Source: Erodium maritimum (taxonomy: Eukaryota; Streptophyta; Magnoliopsida; Geraniales; Geraniaceae). Taken from it: a DNA stretch of 64,000 nucleotides. Positions 22,561-34,330 of this stretch are shown one piece after another. Below the pieces are notes generated by a model. It ran no database searches. It had not been told where the DNA came from and was given only the letters and a program-made list of their open reading frames with translations. A program made the position numbers and the translations under genes. The number at the start of each line of letters is the position of its first letter. The first letter of the stretch is position 1. Location: positions 51,543,825 to 51,607,824 of the forward strand of contig OY997591.1 in the NCBI GenBank assembly GCA_963921825.1, written 5' to 3'.

Positions 22561-25500
22561 TTTCGTTTTCGAAATTTACTACTGAGATAACTCACTGTCG
22601 AACAGGTGGGAAAACTGGTCGCGAAATTCAACCTCGCGTTCTCAAGTCGATTCAGCTCTTTGGTGCTTCTCTTGCACTCGCACTAGTGGGATAGTCTAGT
22701 CTCGTAGGACCTTCTTCCGTGCATCCTAGGTTCTAAATGGTTGCTCCTTATAAGAGACATTATCCGCTATATCGATGTCCGTCCGCTCGACAACGTGGAA
22801 AGGGTCCGTAACTGGACCGTTGTTGTCATGCAAGGCTATAGCCACGGCTCAAACTTGCCCAACATCTTAAAGATTCGATAAACGCGGGGCTAGATTGCCC
22901 CCGGTGCGGTTGAACCACCATAGTCTCTTCTTCGGCTCGCCCTCAGGAAAGCGTGAACACTAACCGAATAGTTCAAGAAGTCGATGTCTTTATCCATGTA
23001 AGTCGTCCGTCGAATTTGTGTACCCTTTACTCGTTCCAGAACAATGCAACCTTCACTTACTCGTGCTTCACTAGGTCACGCTAGTTACTCAAACGTCACC
23101 CTTAGTGGTACAAAACCGTCTTACCCAACTTCACGAAAACACGCGCAACGTTTCACCAACTCAAGAATACCGAGTAACAACACAAGTCGAGAAACATCTA
23201 AACACTTAAGAAAACTTAGGTGAAGATCTCGATATCTTACACCGGAATTTCCGTCGTCCAAGGTATCCTGCTGGAACTCTCTACAAGTCAAACAAGGTCG
23301 GAAACACACACCATCATTACTTCTCAAATTCCTCCATAGTAACCGTTACCGGGACTAACCACAACAGAACTCAAATACTAACAGGTTACACCTGGTAAAA
23401 CCCTTCAAGATTCTCAACCTGATAATGATTCAACCAATCATCAAGTATCACGATCCTAGAATAAGGAGAAACTAACAAATCTCTACTACGGTCGATCACG
23501 AAAGTTAGCCAACTTGCTATAATTCTCTTACCGTCGATACCAGTTCACACTTCTGACAAAACCATCTTACAAGTCGCTTCGTCTAAGTCATTGCATCTGC
23601 GAGACCACAGTTCTCAAACCCGGTGCACGGTTCCGTACAACCACAAACTCTACCACCATCTAATCGGACGAACGTCGCACAACAACAAGAACGGTGGAAC
23701 CTCGTACTGGCACTTAGCCGAAAGTAGGCGTCCTTCAAGACACCAAAATAACGTACAATAATCACACTCGACAGCGAAACACAATCCAAGATTTAACAAT
23801 AAAGGTTATCCCGATCGGTGGAAATCCTTCTACCGTTGACACTTGTTCACGAGCTGTCGATCAAAACAACTTATAGTCAAGTCCACCCCAGTCACCCCAT
23901 AAGGAGTAAACATCATGCACTGAGATCTCGATAATTTGAACAGGTTAGAAACTAGCGCGGTTCCTTCAATTATTCCTCGCACGACTCAAAAACCAACCAC
24001 AGTTAACTCTTAACCTTCCATGTGCCCTGCACGACACAAATTCCTACCTACCACACAACGCTTCGTTTGGTGCCATCTTGTTACTGGCCTAGAAGCTTTT
24101 GGTAGTCGCCCTCGGCTATCTGTTGCCGAATTTCAACGGGAGGTGCTCTCACTTCTATGGCGTAACCTTATGGTTATGCTTAGTCCTTGCGGGACGTTTG
24201 GCGTTCGTTCTTCTCTTGCTCACAAAGGTACACCTTGGTACCCGGTTCTCGTTTTCCGTATTCTTCTCCGCTGGGAAAGTTGTCTGATCAACTCTCGGTG
24301 TTATTCGCCTGTTCCGCATGAACTGGCGACAACCGTTAGTCCCTCCGGTACGAACGTATGGAACACACTCTAATCTAATCTCTTACGTACGACACACACT
24401 TGTGCAACTTTTCGCTTGTTAAACGGGATTTTGAAACGAAAACGTCTTGAAGGTTCGAATCTTATGACCTAAACCTTCTAGCGGAGGTGGAAGAAACTGG
24501 AGATTACGACTCCTGTGGGTTAAGGCCCACCGCGCTTCCGCTGCGCTACTTTGATCTTATCGCCACTCGGTCATCTCCGGTGACCGGTCGCACCGTTTTA
24601 GTTCTTAAACCTCAATCCGCACTACTAGGTATGTCACTCCCCCTTCCGACTCCAACTGACACTAGTTGGTACTACCATACCTCTAGTAGGTGTGTTAAGA
24701 TACGGGTGGGCTTACCAGTTTGAAACTCGTTCCAACATAAAGATATCACGAAACGACACAACCAAGTGTAATACTCAAATGTAAGTAAACACAAAATCCA
24801 AAATTTAAATCGTAAACCGGCACTCTAAGCGATCTCAAGATCGATATTAAGTCCCTCAGCTCGGGGCCCGACAATCGCATATGCTCGGCCCTGCTGAATC
24901 AGAAGTCCTCCTCTCGTTGGTGGTGGAAGAATCTGTTGTTGTGATAGCATGTCCTCTTATTGGCTCTTGTAGGCCGACCTGCAGGACGGTTTGTGAATCC
25001 AACGTTCCATGGGTAGTCCCGACCCAAACGTCCCAATTGTCTGCACGAAGGACCAAAACTGTGCCACCGGGGCAGGTCCAACTGACGCTGCTGCCCCAAC
25101 CCGTCGTGTCCCACCGGACCGGTTATGTGGTTGAAACAATCCTGAGGTCCTCTGCCTCTTAGTATTGCGACTCTTTGACGGCCTTAGGAAGTCACTCGGC
25201 CTCGGCCTGGTCTTCCGCGCTCTGGCGGTCTCCCGAAGATGCTTCTCAACGGCTAGCGCCTGATCCACTAGTACAGAAAATCCTCATTTTGAAGGTAATA
25301 ACTCGATCCGCGACAGACGGGGTGAGTCCTCTCTCGAACGCTTGTGGCGGCTCTCCTCGGTTTTGCACCATCTCGGCGCGAAGCGGTACAGGGAAGTGAA
25401 CCTCGCCTCATACTTAGAGACGATCATCCCTCTCTGCTGCATATCCAACAACTACTGGTGTTGGTCCTCTTGAACGGATCGAGGGAAAATACTGTTCCAG

Positions 25501-27044
25501 GAACAATCTATTGCACAGTTAAAAGTCACCTCCAACCCTGATCTGCACACATTGCTACCAGTATCATGCTTCTCCCTCAAGCTGAAAGGTCGCAAAAACA
25601 TTCTCACATGACCATCCGAATACTCTCGAAGTAACCAAGTTGCGGGTAATCCGTTCCAACCATACTACAACTGCTTCGGGGTCTGAACCCCCGGGATTGA
25701 TTGGCGTACTCAACTTACAAAAATCCCTGAGAGTCTGGGCCGTGTGGCTGTGCATCTGGCCTGGCCTCTCGATAGTGACCGCGTCGGTCGTAGGCACATA
25801 TTCTGGTGCCGGTACTGCAGTTTCCTGTTGAGCGTTGAGCGCTGCTAGCGCTGTGCGAACCACCTCATCTATAGGGGTCGCATGGGTCGTCTCTGCGACT
25901 GGAGGGCTCGAGGTGGCAACCTTGACGGTCCACCCTCAAAACTCTGGTGCTCTGAAGAAGTAACACCCTGGGCACTCGCTGCCCCCGCATGCTTAACAGC
26001 AGGTGTCTGGCTCTGCCCCACAGCTGGGTGGCTCTTAGTCCCTCTCTGACTAAAAAAACGGGACATCTCATGCACTTGTTGCATTTATAACGCATAGGTT
26101 CAAAATTCAATTTAACTCAAGCGGTTCGATCAAAACACGAGGACGTTCACGCGCGTCCCACCAGGATCATATAATGACCAACCGCTCTTAGGCTCAGTAG
26201 ATATATATAATACTTTACATATAGGCAGATAGGGTCGCATCTTAGTGCGTCTCACAACAGCAATCGTCGGTTCAATCAAATCAATCAACTCCCACAGGAG
26301 GAACAATCACACTCAATTCACACAAATCGCAAAGCAACATGCATACCCCCTCGATTGGGTATCTTCCCAACACTAGGGCCTATAATCGCAACACGATAAA
26401 TTTCACAATTTATGTCCTCAACTCTTTTCCATAATCTCAATTCCTTACTTTTCTCTTATAACATTCATGTCGATCTCACGTCGTTACAACCTGATTCAGG
26501 CGTCCCCAGATCTCGTTGTAACCACTTGACATCCCTCTATCACGCTCGACTACAGTGGTGCCCCTGAGTCAGCCCGTGATAGTACAAACACTTCAGCTTC
26601 ACAGAAATTTCGACATGACCTATTCGAATTTTTCACTAACCATCTGCCTAAGCGGGACATTTATATAATAACCTGTGCATAGAGTCCTACCCATAAGGTA
26701 AACACAAAATCTCAATTACACACCTCTTGAACACCATAAGTAACCCATGCGGGTCTTAGCAAATATCTCATTATCATCCGGTCAATTTAACCCTTCAGGT
26801 TTTACTTATCAATTAACGGCCGACCCAAACGGCAATTCCTTCAATAATTATTTAACCAACGTGTCATAACCAACCCGAGCATCGCTCGTTCATCCGATCT
26901 AAACCCGATCTTAATCTCAATCTCAATCTCTGTCTCGACTTACTTTCCTTTTCAAGCTCAATTTCAAATTCAATTCTAAAAGAACGGTGGGCACTTAAAC
27001 AAGTCGACAATTACCCATTAATTTTCACAAGGCATTCAATACTT

Positions 27045-27175
27045 AGAGTTCTCGTGCTCCGCAAAGTACACAACACAATCAATACACAGAGTTCTCATGC
27101 TCCGCAAAGTACACAACACAATCAATACACAGAGTTCTCATGCTCCACAAAGTACACAACACAATTAAAGAGAGT
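27045..27175. repeat. Three tandem copies of a 43-bp unit
   Basis: The unit contains GAGTTCTCATGCTCC and GCAAAGTACACAACACA. It lies in the 5' non-coding part of element A's internal region (on the - strand), between the primer-binding site and gag. Confidence 0.75.
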
Positions 27176-27751
27176 GCAAGAATACTCGAGTTCTACTCCT
27201 TACTCAAATGACATCCCAATTGGATCGTCATTTAAACTTAATTCTTTAAATAACAGTCAACATCTTAACCAAGTCAACGCTCCAGTGATTCAACATTTAA
27301 CAATTTTAACCCTTCAATAAGTCAAGAAGTCAATACTTCAATAAGTCAATACTTCAATAAATCGACACTTCAACCTTATCAATCATGGAACAACCACCCA
27401 CGGCGGTAACACACTTAACAAATAATTTACTCAACGACCGGTTTATAACGGCTCGATCATTGCTCGTTAACCCAATACCGATCTCAACCATTCGGCTTCA
27501 CCGATCACTGTATCTCACAGTCACTAGGGTAAGGATAACAATCAAGCAAAGTAACCATCATACCTAAGAGATTCAAACTTAAGCAACATTGAACAATCAA
27601 GACTCGTGTCGTTCCCACTCTACGCATCAAATGTTTTCAACTTGCGTCACTGAGTACACGATTTAGACCTCCTAACTCTACCCACCTAATTGACGTCGGT
27701 CCGAGGTTTTGAAAACAAGTTCAAAATTTAAACCTGTTTCAAATGAAACCT

Positions 27752-27764
27752 GGCTCTGATACCA
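27752..27764 (-). other. Primer-binding site of element A (tRNA-iMet)
   Basis: The - strand reads TGGTATCAGAGCC three bases inside the 5' LTR. This matches the 3' end of plant initiator tRNA-Met, the usual minus-strand primer of plant Gypsy elements, and fixes the element's orientation. Confidence 0.9.
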
Positions 27765-27767
27765 AAT

Positions 27768-30700
27768 TGTCACGCCCCAAATCCGGTTTTGGCCGGACTC
27801 GAGACGTGACTTGAAATAAACGAGATAAAAGTAGTAAAACAGTAATAACCTCCTTTAAAGCTGAAACGCGTTCCAAGATATTTCTCAAACAATTCGATCC
27901 TAAACTACAAATATAATGTCAAAATTCGACGAATAACATAAGATAAATAAAGTTCAACAACGTGGACCAACACGTCTCTAATACAACCCTCAAGACATCA
28001 AGAAGCTCCCGAGCCTTGAATTCCCCAGATCTCAAGTGCGCCTGTACACACAATAAATAAACAAGAAAGGGTGAGCTTACGCTCAGTAGGGAAAAACGTA
28101 ACAACTTTAGTCTCCAATTTTAATAATAAAACTGCTTTAGTCCGATGTCTCAAAATCACGTAATACCTTTAGACCAAAAGATGTAATACACATATAAGAA
28201 GTAACAAGAACCATAACGCATTCCAAGGAATAACGATAACTTCCCAAAGGATAAATGGGGAACACTATAATAAAAGAGAATACCATCACAATCGGAACAA
28301 GTATATAATATTAACCAAAGAAATACTATGGGTTCAGTGTAAATAAAATACTATCGTTTTCTCAAAGATAACAGTAACTTTAGAAGAGTTCATGGAAATA
28401 CTATAAACGAATCGTACTACTAAAATGGGAGCAAATAATATCACACCAATCACCTGCTTTCTCAAGCCTCCAATCCACGGATAGATTCTGGTGCCACGTC
28501 GGTTCCCATAGTCCGATCCACCAGAGTACCCATATCATATCAGATTTTCCCTCGGTCCAGAGGAGGCACATACATCGGGGCACCGGAAACCATCCCAAAG
28601 GGACGCTCATCGTCGGAATTCTCGGAAATGCCTCCAAAGGACCATACGTCATAGGGAACCAAGGTAGTGCTCCCGTAGGACGCATACACTTGGGTGAAAC
28701 CACAGTAACCATTTCTCACAGAGTAACTCATCCAACTGCCCCGTAGGGTCCACCTCCAATGCCCTCAGGCTCCGATAATCAATGCCCTGTAGGGTCCAAT
28801 AACGAATGCCCTCAGGCTCCAACAATCAATGCCCCGTAGTGTCCAATAACCAATGCCCTCAGGCTCCAATAATCAACGCCCCGTAGGGTCCAATAACCAA
28901 TGCCCTCAGACTCCAATAATCAACCATTATCCCGCAGGATCTGCCAAACACCGACGACCACAACATCACCGGATTACCCCCCCCCCCCCCCCCCCCCCCC
29001 CGGTGTAGTACCGAACCGAACAATCAAACATCTCAAGAACATGAATAAGGGAAACACACTATAACGTATCCACCAATCCACACTTATCGAATCACACTTT
29101 CATCACAACACAACAAAGACATCCATTAGTACTCCACACTTACCGTATACTTACCTGTCACGAACCATCGGTACATCGATCACCTGATTGCACCGTCTGG
29201 CACAATCAATCATACTCGATCATCCGATCATCCATTCAATCATTCAATCAATCAACTAATTATGTAAACATTCAATCAATCAGTTAAGCATAAAATTTAA
29301 CTAGTTTCATTAGACTCTTGATTATCCTAATAGCTAGCAAACAAGCATGTGAACCTATTACAACAACTAATCCGAGGGCTCATCACGGCCTCTCTACCAG
29401 TAAAACAATTCCCAAGTATTGAAAGCGAGTTACACTAGTTATTCTCATCCTAAGCATGCATACTAGACACATCCGATTATTAGTAATTGAAAGACGATTA
29501 TTCTAGTTATTCGCATCCTATAGGCAATTCTAGGACCTTTCCGATTTTATTAACCTAATAGGCATACTAGTAATTAAATACTCGAGTAGTTAGGACTTTC
29601 CCTACCTCGCGGCCTTCCTCTAATTCTTCGAGTTGACGGAGTCCAAGCTATCCTCCTTTCCGCTCTTCACACGGTTCCCCAAGAAGTAAACGCCTTTCGG
29701 GTTCGGTCCCAAGATCTTGGAACACAAACAAACTCTAGTTAAAAGCTAACTAAGGTGTAAACAAAAAAGCTCAAAAGACTCCACCCACTGTTCCAAAAAC
29801 AAACTCTTGAAGTAGACGAAAAAGGATCGAAAAGGGGTTTAAAGGGACCAAGACTGGTCTGCCACGGATCTGGTCACGGATCCGTGGACTACGCCGTCAC
29901 GGATCTCCTCACGGAGTCGCGTCTGACGCTGTCACGGTCTCCCTCACGAAGCCGTGACGTCCTCCGTCACGGTACCCGTCACGGGTCCGTGACGCCTGGT
30001 ACTGTTCACCCGTCTGCTTCCTCCAGCTTCGGGTTTTCACGATTTTAACCCCCAAAACCCCCTTAGATGACCTTCCAAAGCTCCAAAAACAGTTCCTAAA
30101 CGTCTCTACTTCAAAACCCACCATGGGTATTCATCAAAACGCCAAAAACACGAATTAAAACCATCCTCCTTCATCAAAATCCTCCAAAACTTCAATAACC
30201 AAACTCAAGCTTCAAAACCTAACAAGTTCTTCCATTCTTCTCTAAAACCCATGAATCAAAAGTTGTAGAAACAAAATTATATGAGAGATTTACCTTGAGA
30301 GTGAGGAAGGTATGTAGAAGATGATGCTTTGGAGAGTTTTTGGGAGTGAAACCACCTCAAGACTCTATTTTTGCACCTTTCTTCACCTCCAAGCTCCAAA
30401 GTTGCCTCTTCTCTCCCTTTCTCTCTCTAATTTCGGCCAGAACACAAAATGAGGAGAGAAATGTTCCAATTTGCTTTAAAACCCTAGTTTGATACATTCC
30501 AATAATGCCCTTAGACCCAATCCTTCCAATTTAACTTTTGTGAGGGTAGAAGGGTCAAATAGGGGTCTTTTCTTCTCCTCCAAGCCAAGAGGGACAAGTG
30601 TACTAGTTGGGGGCCACTTTGTCTCTAATAATAACCAATACTTTAGTTAATTCGGAATTAGTCGATAAAAAGGGTTCCGTTGACCGAAAATTGACCGTTA

Positions 30701-30883
30701 CAATAATATAGTCAAAATACTGGAAACGGCTCAACTAAGCTAACCGTGATATTGGTTAAGCTCTTTGGGCCCAGGGAAGGTCCCGAATGACTTCCGGAGT
30801 CCTCGGTTGACTTCTCCGGCCGAAAGTCAAACTTCGTCGAAATCCACCGGTTCGACCGCGATCGACCAGGGGCGGTTCATACA
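27768..30883 (-). repeat. LTR, array A right copy
   Basis: 3,116 bp, nearly identical to 19442-22540. It ends GGTTCATACA against GGTTCTTACA, a single change in the terminal block. It has a C-run of about 22 (near 28978-29000) against about 17 (20651-20667) in the left copy. It is flanked on its right by polypurine tract and pol sequence, not by host DNA. Confidence 0.9.
28731..28926. repeat. Minisatellite in LTR A (right)
   Basis: The same 47-bp array as at 20405-20600, with the same number of units by eye. Confidence 0.8.
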
Positions 30884-31118
30884 ATCTACCCCCCTTAAAA
30901 GAATTTCGTCCTCGAAATTTACTACTGTGATAACTCACTGTCGAACAGGTGGGAAAACTGGTCGCGAAATTCAACCTCGCGTTCTCAAGTCGATTCAGCT
31001 CTTTGGTGCTTCTCTTGCACTCGCACTAGTGGGATAGTCTAATCCCGTAGGACCTTCTTCCGTGCATCCAAGGTTCTAACTGGTTGCTCCTCATAAGAGA
31101 CATTATCCGCTATATCGA
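30884..31118 (-). mobile_element. Truncated second internal region (PPT and pol 3' end)
   Basis: Copies 22541-22775, starting with the polypurine tract and running through the pol C-terminal tail to the shared GCTATATCGA, where similarity stops abruptly. The sequence beyond belongs to the Harbinger ORF1. This is the stub of a second element whose remainder and other LTR are missing. Confidence 0.8.
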
Positions 31119-31248
31119 AATGCTTCGGTTCTTCCTTCTTCATTGTGTCAGCGTACATCTGCTTGTCCTTGACGAATAACAGTTGCTCGTTGTAATCGAT
31201 TCGGTTTTCAGCAACCATATTGTTCAAAATGTTGAGGTACCTCCGCAC
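31039..31248 (-). CDS. Chimeric ORF across the Harbinger / Gypsy junction (not a gene)
   Basis: A 69-codon frame whose first part is Harbinger ORF1 and whose last part (from about FDIADN, ending RKKVLRD) is the Gypsy pol C-terminus. The junction at 31118/31119 happens to keep the frame. There is no promoter or start evidence. It is listed because it marks the breakpoint. Confidence 0.3.
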   Translation of the reverse strand: MRRYLNILNNMVAENRIDYNEQLLFVKDKQMYADTMKKEEPKHFDIADNVSYEEQPVRTLDARKKVLRD

Positions 31249-31885
31249 CCGAGGCGCATGTCGGTTCTAGTGGTTCTTGATTGTTTTCCAACCGAATTTT
31301 GGAAAACACCCACCTTTGTTGTATTGTTTGGCATTGAGCCCAAGAAGGTACTACCATCTTGTTGGTTGCTCTTCGTTGGGTCTTTGGACATGCGTAGCCA
31401 GACATGTACGAGGTGCTTATCTCCCTCAACGCTCCATTTTCTTCGAAGGTTTGGCGCCCTTCATTGGGAAGTGTCGGTAGAGTATGACTGAGACGACATT
31501 CGGGTGTCGGTTCTGCCGCCGGCATGCTATTGGGAAGGGCCGGTCTTGGGGTAGCAGTAATAGTTGGGACCGAGGTTGAAAGGTTGGGGCCTGAAAGATG
31601 GGGGGTTGAACTGACGTGTGTTGAAATTTGTTTAACAACATTTATAATTAAAAAAATAATATTTTACATCAAAAAGAATTAATAAATGAAATGAAAGATG
31701 GGGTTGAAAGTACATGAGATGAATGAACCTGAGTTGAAAACAGGTTGCATGTAAGTGCTGAAAGCGCTAGGGTTGTAACCAAACAACATGAAAGGGTTGT
31801 TGGGAATGTTGAGGTTCAACATCCGTTGAAAACCGACGGGTTGATCTGCGTCGAACGGGGATTCATTCAGGACTTCATCCGGCAT
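31119..31885 (-). pseudogene. Harbinger ORF1 (Myb/SANT-like) pseudogene
   Basis: Starts at the ATG at 31885. The N-terminal part has an Asn/Pro/Phe-rich segment (LNLNIPNNPFMLFGYNPS), as many plant Harbinger ORF1 proteins do. Around 31440-31300 another frame shows a LVHVWLRMSKDP block followed by a K-x-NQQDG stretch, corresponding to the family's W-x-VSxDP...NQ...FW SANT-like core. A third frame carries the end (YNEQLLFVKDKQMYADT). At least two frameshifts and several stops separate these parts. Confidence 0.6.
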
Positions 31886-32262
31886 GTAATCTTCTGCCCC
31901 GGATGAAGACGCACGCTGATTCTCGTCGTCGGATATTTTTTATCGAATTTTATTAGATTGAAATTCGAGAAATATTGGTAATTTGATGAATGAGATATGA
32001 GTTTTTATAGATTGAGAAATTTTGATTTTTTTTATGTTATATTCGGATTTAATTCAATTAAAAAAAATAACTGTTTCAGGCTGTTGGAACAACGGTCTGA
32101 TTTTTTTTCACCGAATAGCCATATGGTAGTCAGTTATTGGCTGGTGCTATGACTCATGGGTCGCGACCCACGACCCACAGTTGTGAGTCGTGAGTCACTG
32201 CTCCAACTAACGATTTAATGGGTCGTGGGTTGCGTCCCTGAGGCGCTCCGTTGTAGCTACTC
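31119..32262 (-). mobile_element. Harbinger element, 5' half (split by LTR array)
   Basis: The - strand opens at 32262 with GAGTAGCTACAACGG (Harbinger-like end), flanked by TGA at 32263-32265. Direct and inverted repeats of GGGTCGTGGG/GACCCACGAC type follow (32155-32235), then a TATA-like CTATAAAAAC at about 32008, then the decayed ORF1. It pairs with 18903-19441 to make an element of about 1.7 kb before interruption. Confidence 0.65.
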
Positions 32263-32265
32263 TGA

Positions 32266-32540
32266 TAAAGATTGAGTTCCGGCATAGAAGTTGGAAGCCG
32301 ATCCGGATAGGTAAGAATAGTGCCGAACAAAAGAAACTACTCCGACCAATGTGCTTTAAATTTTTACGAGTGTTAATCACGCACATAACTAGAGCAGTAA
32401 CATATAATCAAGTCAACCTATTAATATAGAACACATGGTGTACGAAGTGATGTTCTTATTAAAAAAATACAGGACGACTTTGTTTGGATCCTGGTCTAAC
32501 ATGTCATCTGGGGTTGGTTTGGTGTTTCACTTGTCTGCAC
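32266..32540. other. Upstream region of the EGF-like gene
   Basis: No ORF. Moderately AT-rich. It begins right after the TGA target duplication, so the Harbinger insertion lies only about 360 bp from the start codon at 32627 and may limit the promoter. Confidence 0.4.
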
Positions 32541-32551
32541 AATATATATAA
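32541..32551 (+). promoter_or_regulatory. TATA box of the EGF-like gene
   Basis: AATATATATAA about 80 bp upstream of the start codon, followed by a TCTTCA-repeat leader (32565-32590), a common plant 5'-UTR arrangement. Confidence 0.6.
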
Positions 32552-32626
32552 CCAACGACCCACCTTCATCTTCATCTTCATCTTCATCTATTTGTGTTTG
32601 TGGGATAGAAGAATTGAGGAACAAAA

Positions 32627-34126
32627 ATGGGCTCCATGAAGATTATGGCATGTGCAGTGATGCTGGTTGCTCTGCTTCCTTCTGCTGCTCTTGGGATTTC
32701 AGACTGGGATTCTAAATTGGGACCTGCTCTTGCTCCTTTTTACGGTATATCCAAATTTCTTCATCTCTAAATCAACAAAACTACTTCATAGTCCTTGAAA
32801 ATTGACTTATTATTATATGTTGCAGACAAGGTGTGTGATAATGTGGATTGCGGAAAGGGGAGCTGCGTAGCCAACACAAGCTACCCTTTCGCCTTCACCT
32901 GTAACTGCGACGCTGGTTGGAAGCGTACCCGTCTAGAGGACGATGATGATTTCTTGTTCCTCCCTTGTGTCATTCCTAACTGTATGTTACATCAATTATG
33001 ATCTTCTAATATGGTATCAGAGTTGTGTACCTCATACTCGTTGTTGCAGGTACGCTTGACTACTCTTGCCAGTCGGCACCTCCTCCAATCCCTGAAAAAG
33101 AAGTTCCCCATAACGAATCAGCCTATGACGGTACCTTAACATAATCAAATTGTTAACATGTAAGCTTATATGTTTGCTGAATTGTATTTATGATACGATG
33201 TTTATGTGTATATAGGTTGCTACTGGGCCTACTGTGGAGAAGGAACGTGCAGCAAGACATCAACGTACAAATTCAAATGTGACTGCAACTCAGGCTACTC
33301 TAATCTTCTCAACAACACTGCCTTCCCCTGCTACAGCCAATGTAATTTTACTCTTAACCCAACTGTTAATCTCAGTACTTAATTCTCATGAATCAAGCAA
33401 TGATATGAAGTTGGGTTTTGGATTTTGAAGGTACCCTCGGTAATGATTGTGCAAGCCTTGGGATCGAAGTGAAAGAAGCATCATCGACGAGCGAGAGTCA
33501 AGGTTTGTTACAGAAACCATATCAGAATTTTCTTTCAGTTTATGTATATGTGCTTTAGGTTTCTCCATTAAAAAAAAATCTTCAGCTCTCTGGTTCTGAA
33601 ACTCAAAATTTTGGAACCAGTCTATTCAAATTGGATTGACTTCGTCAAAATTGTGAACTTTTAGTATTCAATCGGTTTAAAAATAATGGTGTTACTTCTA
33701 GAAGATAGATGAGTTTCAAGATAAATTATTTATGCAAGAATTAACAACACCGTCCTTATCAAAATACGCACTAAATATTGAAAAATGAATCCTGAAATTG
33801 ACTTGGTATGTTTTTCCAAGTCAAGAAATAGACACGTTGTTGCAGTCAAAATCATGATTTCATAAGAAAAAATGTTATATGGGGATGGAATTAAGGTAGG
33901 TGGTTCTAATTGTGTTTTCTTTTTCTATTTATTTGATCCTTGAAGATTAATATTAAAAATAGGTCGAAATAAATCATACTTGATGCAGGCTAAAAATAAT
34001 CGGACATATATTTTCCTTCTAAATTTGTGGTTTTTCTTGTGTTTCACAGCAACCTCATTTCTGCCTGGAAAGCTCCAGTGGTTCACTATTCTTATGATAT
34101 CAATGGCTATGGGGTTGTGGAAGTAG
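32627..34126 (+). CDS. Secreted EGF-like protein, probably GPI-anchored (six exons)
   Basis: Exons by GT-AG splicing: 32627-32744, 32826-32981, 33050-33130, 33216-33341, 33431-33502, 34050-34126, giving 209 residues. The N-terminus has a signal peptide (hydrophobic run MACAVMLVALLPSAALG). Two Cys-rich modules follow: CGKGSC...CNCDAGW in exon 2 and CGEGTC...CDCNSGY in exon 4, each with the C-x-C-x2-GW/GY ending of EGF-like domains. Sites NTS, NES and NNT could be N-glycosylated. The last 18 residues (LQWFTILMISMAMGLWK) form a hydrophobic tail after a small-residue SESQATS stretch, as in GPI anchoring. All five introns are phase 1. Similar small plant proteins exist; their role is not established, and a cell-surface or wall location is inferred. 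A poly(A) signal AATAAA lies near 34303. Confidence 0.85.
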
Positions 34127-34330
34127 AAGGAGAAGGATCATGTAATATTATAAGAGCTCACCTCACTGGCTTTTACTCAGATTTCTGTTCAACTATTGTA
34201 TTATGCATTTTCTTATTGAGCCGGGTTTTCTTGTAAGAACCCGGCATGTATGTATGAAATAATTCAGAGGCACATATAGACATTGCTTTGTAGAAATTAT
34301 TGTAATAAAATGAGTCCTACTAGTATCTTA

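Larger units (their letters stand above)
22541..27767 (-). pseudogene. Element A internal region: decayed gag-pol
   Basis: 5.2 kb with no long frame. On the - strand: a gag stretch at 25863-25564 (an F-x-K-L-x-P...GGSDPEAVVVWLERI pattern, the capsid-type Retrotrans_gag core); a weak zinc-knuckle-like stretch at about 25060-24960 with at least one Cys lost; an integrase trace near 24100-24040 (MAPNEALCGR, cf. family MAPYEALYGR); and at 22850-22560 the pol C-terminus (DPFHV, then a VSYKEQP and RKKVLRD pattern followed by W-x-RE). Many stops and shifts make it non-functional. Confidence 0.7.
19442..31118 (-). mobile_element. Ty3/Gypsy array A: LTR - internal - LTR - truncated internal
   Basis: Read on the - strand: truncated internal (31118-30884), LTR (30883-27768), primer-binding site, internal (27767-22541), polypurine tract, LTR (22540-19442). 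Pol remnants (the C-terminal end of integrase with a chromodomain-like tail) place it in Ty3/Gypsy, probably the long-LTR chromovirus group. The segment 30884-31118 repeats 22541-22775 almost exactly, so the right-hand LTR was also the 3' LTR of a second element. The array sits inside a Harbinger element. Confidence 0.85.

Noticed and set aside
27752..27767. tRNA-like sequence
   Set aside because: It is only the primer-binding complement of the tRNA 3' end next to an LTR; no cloverleaf can be drawn. No tRNA or rRNA gene was found in the window.
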